Both the position numbers and the translations under genes were made by a program. Below, piece by piece: positions 55,863 to 61,014 of a stretch of 61,014 bases of DNA (the first letter of the stretch is position 1; each line of letters starts with the position of its first letter). The DNA comes from Catenovulum agarivorans DS-2 (GTDB taxonomy: Bacteria; Pseudomonadota; Gammaproteobacteria; Enterobacterales; Alteromonadaceae), in NCBI RefSeq assembly GCF_000568405.1, contig NZ_ARZY01000029.1:1-61014 (forward strand), written 5' to 3'. The notes under the pieces were generated by a model, which saw only the letters and a list, made by a program, of their open reading frames with translations, had not been told where the DNA came from and ran no database searches.

Positions 55863-56540
55863 ATGAAACGATTTGTTAGTGCAATTGCATTGGCGTGCAG
55901 CTGTTTTGCTTACACCGCCAGCACGGCGCAAGTTTATGCGGCTGAGCAAGCTCAGTTTGCTAACATTCAAGATCCTAGAGATTTATTTGAAAAAGTCACA
56001 CAATCGGCTTTTAAGCGCTTTAAAGCTAGTTGGACAGAGGTTAAGCAAGAACCTGATTTGTTAAAACAAATCATTCGAGAAGAGTTGTTGCCGTATATTG
56101 ACCACGAATATGCAGCCTTTAAAGTTTTAGGTAAATATGTGCGCGATGTAAATGCGGATGACCGTAAAGCGTTTGTAGATGCGTTTTCTGACTATATAGT
56201 CACAGTATACGCCCAGTTATTTACGCAATATCGCGAAACCCAAGATATAGTTGTGCAGCCAACTAATACCAGCGATGATAGCAAAATTGCCGTGGTACGC
56301 AGCAAGATTGTTGAGCCTGGCCGCCCAGATATCGATGTGATTTTTAAGTTGATTTATCGCAACGACCAATGGCGAGCATTCGATATGGAAGCTGAAGGTA
56401 TTTCAGTGTTAAGTACCAAACGTAAAGAGATAGGCGCCGCGATGCCAAGGCTTGGTATTGACGGTATTATCAAAGATTTAAAACAAAAAGCAGCACGAAA
56501 GTTAACCTTTAAATCGGACGACAGTGAACCTCAGTCATGA
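55863..56540 (+). CDS. mlaC: Periplasmic phospholipid carrier MlaC
   Basis: MlaC shuttles phospholipids between the outer-membrane MlaA complex and MlaFEDB. The 225-residue protein has a signal peptide (ISALACSCFAYTASTAQVYA-type, about 1-27) and the MlaC/Ttg2D domain with DHEYAAFKVLGKYVRD, YRNDQWRAFDMEAEGIS and VLSTKRKEIG. It has a 9-bp gap to mlaD and a 4-bp overlap with mlaB. Confidence 0.94.
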   Translation: MKRFVSAIALACSCFAYTASTAQVYAAEQAQFANIQDPRDLFEKVTQSAFKRFKASWTEVKQEPDLLKQIIREELLPYIDHEYAAFKVLGKYVRDVNADDRKAFVDAFSDYIVTVYAQLFTQYRETQDIVVQPTNTSDDSKIAVVRSKIVEPGRPDIDVIFKLIYRNDQWRAFDMEAEGISVLSTKRKEIGAAMPRLGIDGIIKDLKQKAARKLTFKSDDSEPQS

Positions 56541-56833
56541 TTAAATTGGCGGAAAAACAACTCAACCATCAATTCTGGCAGTTAGACGGTGATCTAACTC
56601 GAGACAGTGATTTGTCTATTATCCCAGAAGCACCTTGTAATCAAGGGTGTGTAATAGATGTTTCGCTGGCAGAAGTCGGTAAAATTGATACGGCGGGTTT
56701 AGCCTATTTGATTAAATTTAAAGAATATTTTGCCGCGCGAGATATTCAAGTAAATTTTATTCACACCGATGCTAACTTAAAGAAGCTTGCAGAGCTTTAT
56801 GGTGTTGCAGAAATAGTAGGTATACAAGAATGA
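56537..56833 (+). CDS. mlaB: STAS-domain protein MlaB
   Basis: This 98-residue STAS-domain subunit binds MlaF and stabilises its active dimer. The conserved site DTAGLAYLIKFK (near residue 54) includes the Thr that is important in the E. coli protein. It overlaps mlaC and ibaG by 4 bp each. Confidence 0.92.
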   Translation: MIKLAEKQLNHQFWQLDGDLTRDSDLSIIPEAPCNQGCVIDVSLAEVGKIDTAGLAYLIKFKEYFAARDIQVNFIHTDANLKKLAELYGVAEIVGIQE

Positions 56834-57084
56834 ATTTAGACGAAATTAAACAGTTAGTTGGCGATGCCATTGAACATGAAGAATTAATAGTTGAACACGA
56901 AGATAACTATTATTTAAATATCATCATAGTATCAGCGGTTTTTGATGGTTTAAGACCAGTAAAACGTCAGCAAATGGTATATCAGCCACTCAATGCAATG
57001 ATAGCGGACGGAACAATTCATGCCGTTAAAATTAAAGCCTTTACCGCTGAAGAGTGGCAAAAACATAAGAAGCTCAATTTTTAA
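56830..57084 (+). CDS. ibaG: BolA family protein IbaG
   Basis: The 84-residue BolA-fold protein shows the FDGLRPVKRQQMVYQPL segment and the AVKIKAFTAEEWQ C-terminus of the IbaG branch. These proteins pair with monothiol glutaredoxins in iron-sulfur handling. The typical C-terminal His is present in the KHKK tail. It lies between mlaB and murA as in E. coli. Confidence 0.9.
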   Translation: MNLDEIKQLVGDAIEHEELIVEHEDNYYLNIIIVSAVFDGLRPVKRQQMVYQPLNAMIADGTIHAVKIKAFTAEEWQKHKKLNF

Positions 57085-59445
<2,361 letters not shown>

Positions 59446-59490
59446 AGGGCTGGCTAATTATTTATCCTGTTGCAAGTATATATTTATTAT

Positions 59491-59532
59491 CTACAAAAAC
59501 AAAAAGTGGTAGGTGAAGCCACCTACCACTTT
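59491..59532 (-). terminator. Rho-independent terminator of degQ
   Basis: A perfect 13-bp stem AAAGTGGTAGGTG (59503-59515)/CACCTACCACTTT (59520-59532) has a 4-nt loop. On the minus strand it is followed by TTGTTTTTG. It lies 38 bp past the degQ stop. Confidence 0.93.
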
Positions 59533-59570
59533 CTACTTTTGTTGATTTGGATTGTTGGTTACAGTTTGTA

Positions 59571-60947
59571 TTAACGGATAACCAAATACAACTGGGTATT
59601 ACCACGCATGACATTTAGCGCAATAATGCCGTTTTTATGTTTGTCTAACTTATCGCGTAGTTGGGCAATATTAGTCACGCGCTCTCGGTTAACCCCGATG
59701 ATCACGTCACCTTCTTCTAAGCCTAAACGAGCTGCAATAGAACGTTCTTCAACTGAATTCACCACAACACCTTTTTCACCAGATTTAGTTTTACCATTGC
59801 CTAAATCTGAACCATCTAGTGCAGGGTGCATACTGGCCGCGGCAACATTTCCACCTTCAGCTTCTTTGAGTTTCACTTTAATTTCAAGCTCTTTACCATC
59901 GCGAATAATGCCTAAAGTTGCAGTATTGCCTGCGCCCATAGTGCCTATCTTAGCTCTAAGCTCAAAGAAAGTTTGGATTTTACGGCCGTTGACGCTGACT
60001 ATCGCATCACCTGGTTTAATACCAGCTTCTTCTGCAGCGGTACCTTCAAACACTTGGCGAACTATTGCACCTTGAGTCGTAGGTAAATCAAATGCTTTAG
60101 CAATACCAGCATCGATATTCTCACCAGAAATACCCAGCACACCCCGACGGACTTCACCAAATTCGACAATCTGATCAACTAGATTTTTCATCATGTTGCT
60201 TGGGATAGCAAAACCAATGCCGACATTGCCGCCATGTGGGCCTAATATTGCAGTGTTAATACCAATTAACTCGCCTTTAAAGTTAACCAGTGCGCCACCT
60301 GAGTTACCACTGTTAATGGCTGCATCAGTTTGGATAAAGTTTTCGTAACCTTCAATGCCTAAACCACTGCGCCCCAGTGCTGAAACAATCCCGGAGGTTA
60401 CCGTTTGGCCAATTGCAAATGGGTTACCAATTGCAATGGCAAAATCGCCGACACGTAATTTATCTGAATTCGCCAACGGAATGTCAGTTATATCTTCGGC
60501 TTCAATTTGTAGCAATGCGACATCACTTTCTGCGTCTGAACCGAGTTTTTTAGCTTCAAACTGACGGCCATCTTTTAATGTAACCAATATTTTGTCTGTA
60601 TCAGCAATTACGTGATGATTGGTCACCACATATCCTTTCTCTGCATCTATGATGACCCCAGAGCCAGCTGTTTGAAAAGGTTTTTCTTGGACTTGATGTT
60701 GAGGAGCGTTGGGCCCAAAAAAGTACCTAAAAACATCAGGAATGCGTTGGGCGTCTTTTTTCATACCTGTGGCGGAAATGTTCACCACCGCAGGCGTCGC
60801 TTTTTCTAACATAGGGGCTAATGTTGGCGTTTCTTGCTTATCGCTATCGCCAAACCAAGGCAAAGCCGCATGAGATACAGCAGGCGCCATCGCCAAACAT
60901 GCACTCAGCACCGATACTTTAAATAACTTTGTATAGTTAGCTTTCAA
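59571..60947 (-). CDS. degQ: Periplasmic serine protease Do family (DegQ-like)
   Basis: This periplasmic protease-chaperone degrades or holds misfolded envelope proteins. The roughly 458-residue protein has a signal peptide ending SHA and a trypsin-like domain with His in TNHHVIADTD, Asp in ESDVALLQIE and Ser in INSGNSGGALVN. Two PDZ domains follow (about 270-365 and 385-455). Adjacency to degS and the short LA-loop region favour DegQ over DegP. No ATG precedes the signal peptide. I take TTG at 60947, with AGGAG 8 nt upstream, while another in-frame TTG at 60953 lies too close to that ribosome-binding site. Confidence 0.92.
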   Translation of the reverse strand: MKANYTKLFKVSVLSACLAMAPAVSHAALPWFGDSDKQETPTLAPMLEKATPAVVNISATGMKKDAQRIPDVFRYFFGPNAPQHQVQEKPFQTAGSGVIIDAEKGYVVTNHHVIADTDKILVTLKDGRQFEAKKLGSDAESDVALLQIEAEDITDIPLANSDKLRVGDFAIAIGNPFAIGQTVTSGIVSALGRSGLGIEGYENFIQTDAAINSGNSGGALVNFKGELIGINTAILGPHGGNVGIGFAIPSNMMKNLVDQIVEFGEVRRGVLGISGENIDAGIAKAFDLPTTQGAIVRQVFEGTAAEEAGIKPGDAIVSVNGRKIQTFFELRAKIGTMGAGNTATLGIIRDGKELEIKVKLKEAEGGNVAAASMHPALDGSDLGNGKTKSGEKGVVVNSVEERSIAARLGLEEGDVIIGVNRERVTNIAQLRDKLDKHKNGIIALNVMRGNTQLYLVIR

Positions 60948-61014
60948 CTTCAATTCTCCTAAAATCTACATAGAGCTAAATCTATATAAATTGCGAGTAT
61001 CAGAGCCATCACAG
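60948..61014. other. Upstream region of degQ at window edge
   Basis: This holds the degQ ribosome-binding site (AGGAG at 60956-60960 on the minus strand) and an AT-rich leader. No sigma-E-type promoter was recognised in the part visible before the window ends. Confidence 0.4.

Overview
The window is a moderately AT-rich, gene-dense stretch of a gammaproteobacterial chromosome. Gene content and order point to a marine member of the Alteromonadales (Alteromonadaceae-like). The pointers are the dapF-DUF484-xerC-yigB, lptD-surA-pdxA-rsmA-apaG-apaH and yrbG-kdsDC-lptCAB-rpoN-hpf-ptsN-rapZ-ptsO-mgtE arrangements, and a starch locus built around a TonB receptor and a flavin-dependent halogenase. The species cannot be named from the sequence alone. 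I see no rRNA, tRNA, CRISPR array, prophage or insertion sequence.

Layout. 0.2-3.5 kb: polA (minus) with a clear terminator and an AT-rich upstream region carrying two perfect DnaA boxes. 3.5-5.7 kb: a YfiR-like periplasmic protein and a membrane sensor-kinase-like protein whose expected phospho-acceptor histidine is alanine. 5.9-8.2 kb: a Tag-family DNA glycosylase, rsmJ, a PH-domain protein and a YajQ-family protein. 8.3-12.5 kb: cysE facing dapF-DUF484-xerC-yigB. 12.5-18.0 kb: an exopolysaccharide export trio (outer-membrane barrel, short Wza-like protein, Wzc-like tyrosine kinase) divergent from a membrane HAMP-PilZ protein. 18.0-27.2 kb: amgK-murU-djlA divergent from lptD-surA-pdxA-rsmA-apaG-apaH.

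27.2-44.3 kb is the accessory part, an alpha-glucan (starch/maltodextrin) utilisation region. It holds a GH13 alpha-glucosidase, a TonB-dependent receptor, a tryptophan-halogenase-family protein, an S9 peptidase, a six-hairpin glycosidase lipoprotein, a sodium:solute symporter, a DUF2061/DUF4250 pair and a pullulanase lipoprotein. Four copies of one palindromic operator-like motif (core ATACGTATGCA) lie in front of these units. They suggest control by one LacI-family regulator that is not encoded here. The receptor would bring oligosaccharides across the outer membrane, the two lipoproteins would debranch or trim glucans at the cell envelope, the alpha-glucosidase would finish them in the cytoplasm and the symporter would bring in a sugar product.

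44.4-53.6 kb: the minus-strand envelope and nitrogen-PTS cluster, from yrbG through KDO synthesis, LPS transport, sigma-54 and PTS-Ntr to mgtE. 53.8-58.4 kb: the divergent mlaFEDCB-ibaG-murA operon. 58.3-61.0 kb: degS and degQ, with the 3' end of degS overlapping that of murA. Most of the window is conserved core. The most interesting parts are the kinase-like protein with no visible phospho-acceptor histidine, the polysaccharide export trio with no synthesis genes beside it and a c-di-GMP-type neighbour, and the operator-linked starch locus with a halogenase and peptidase of unknown role.
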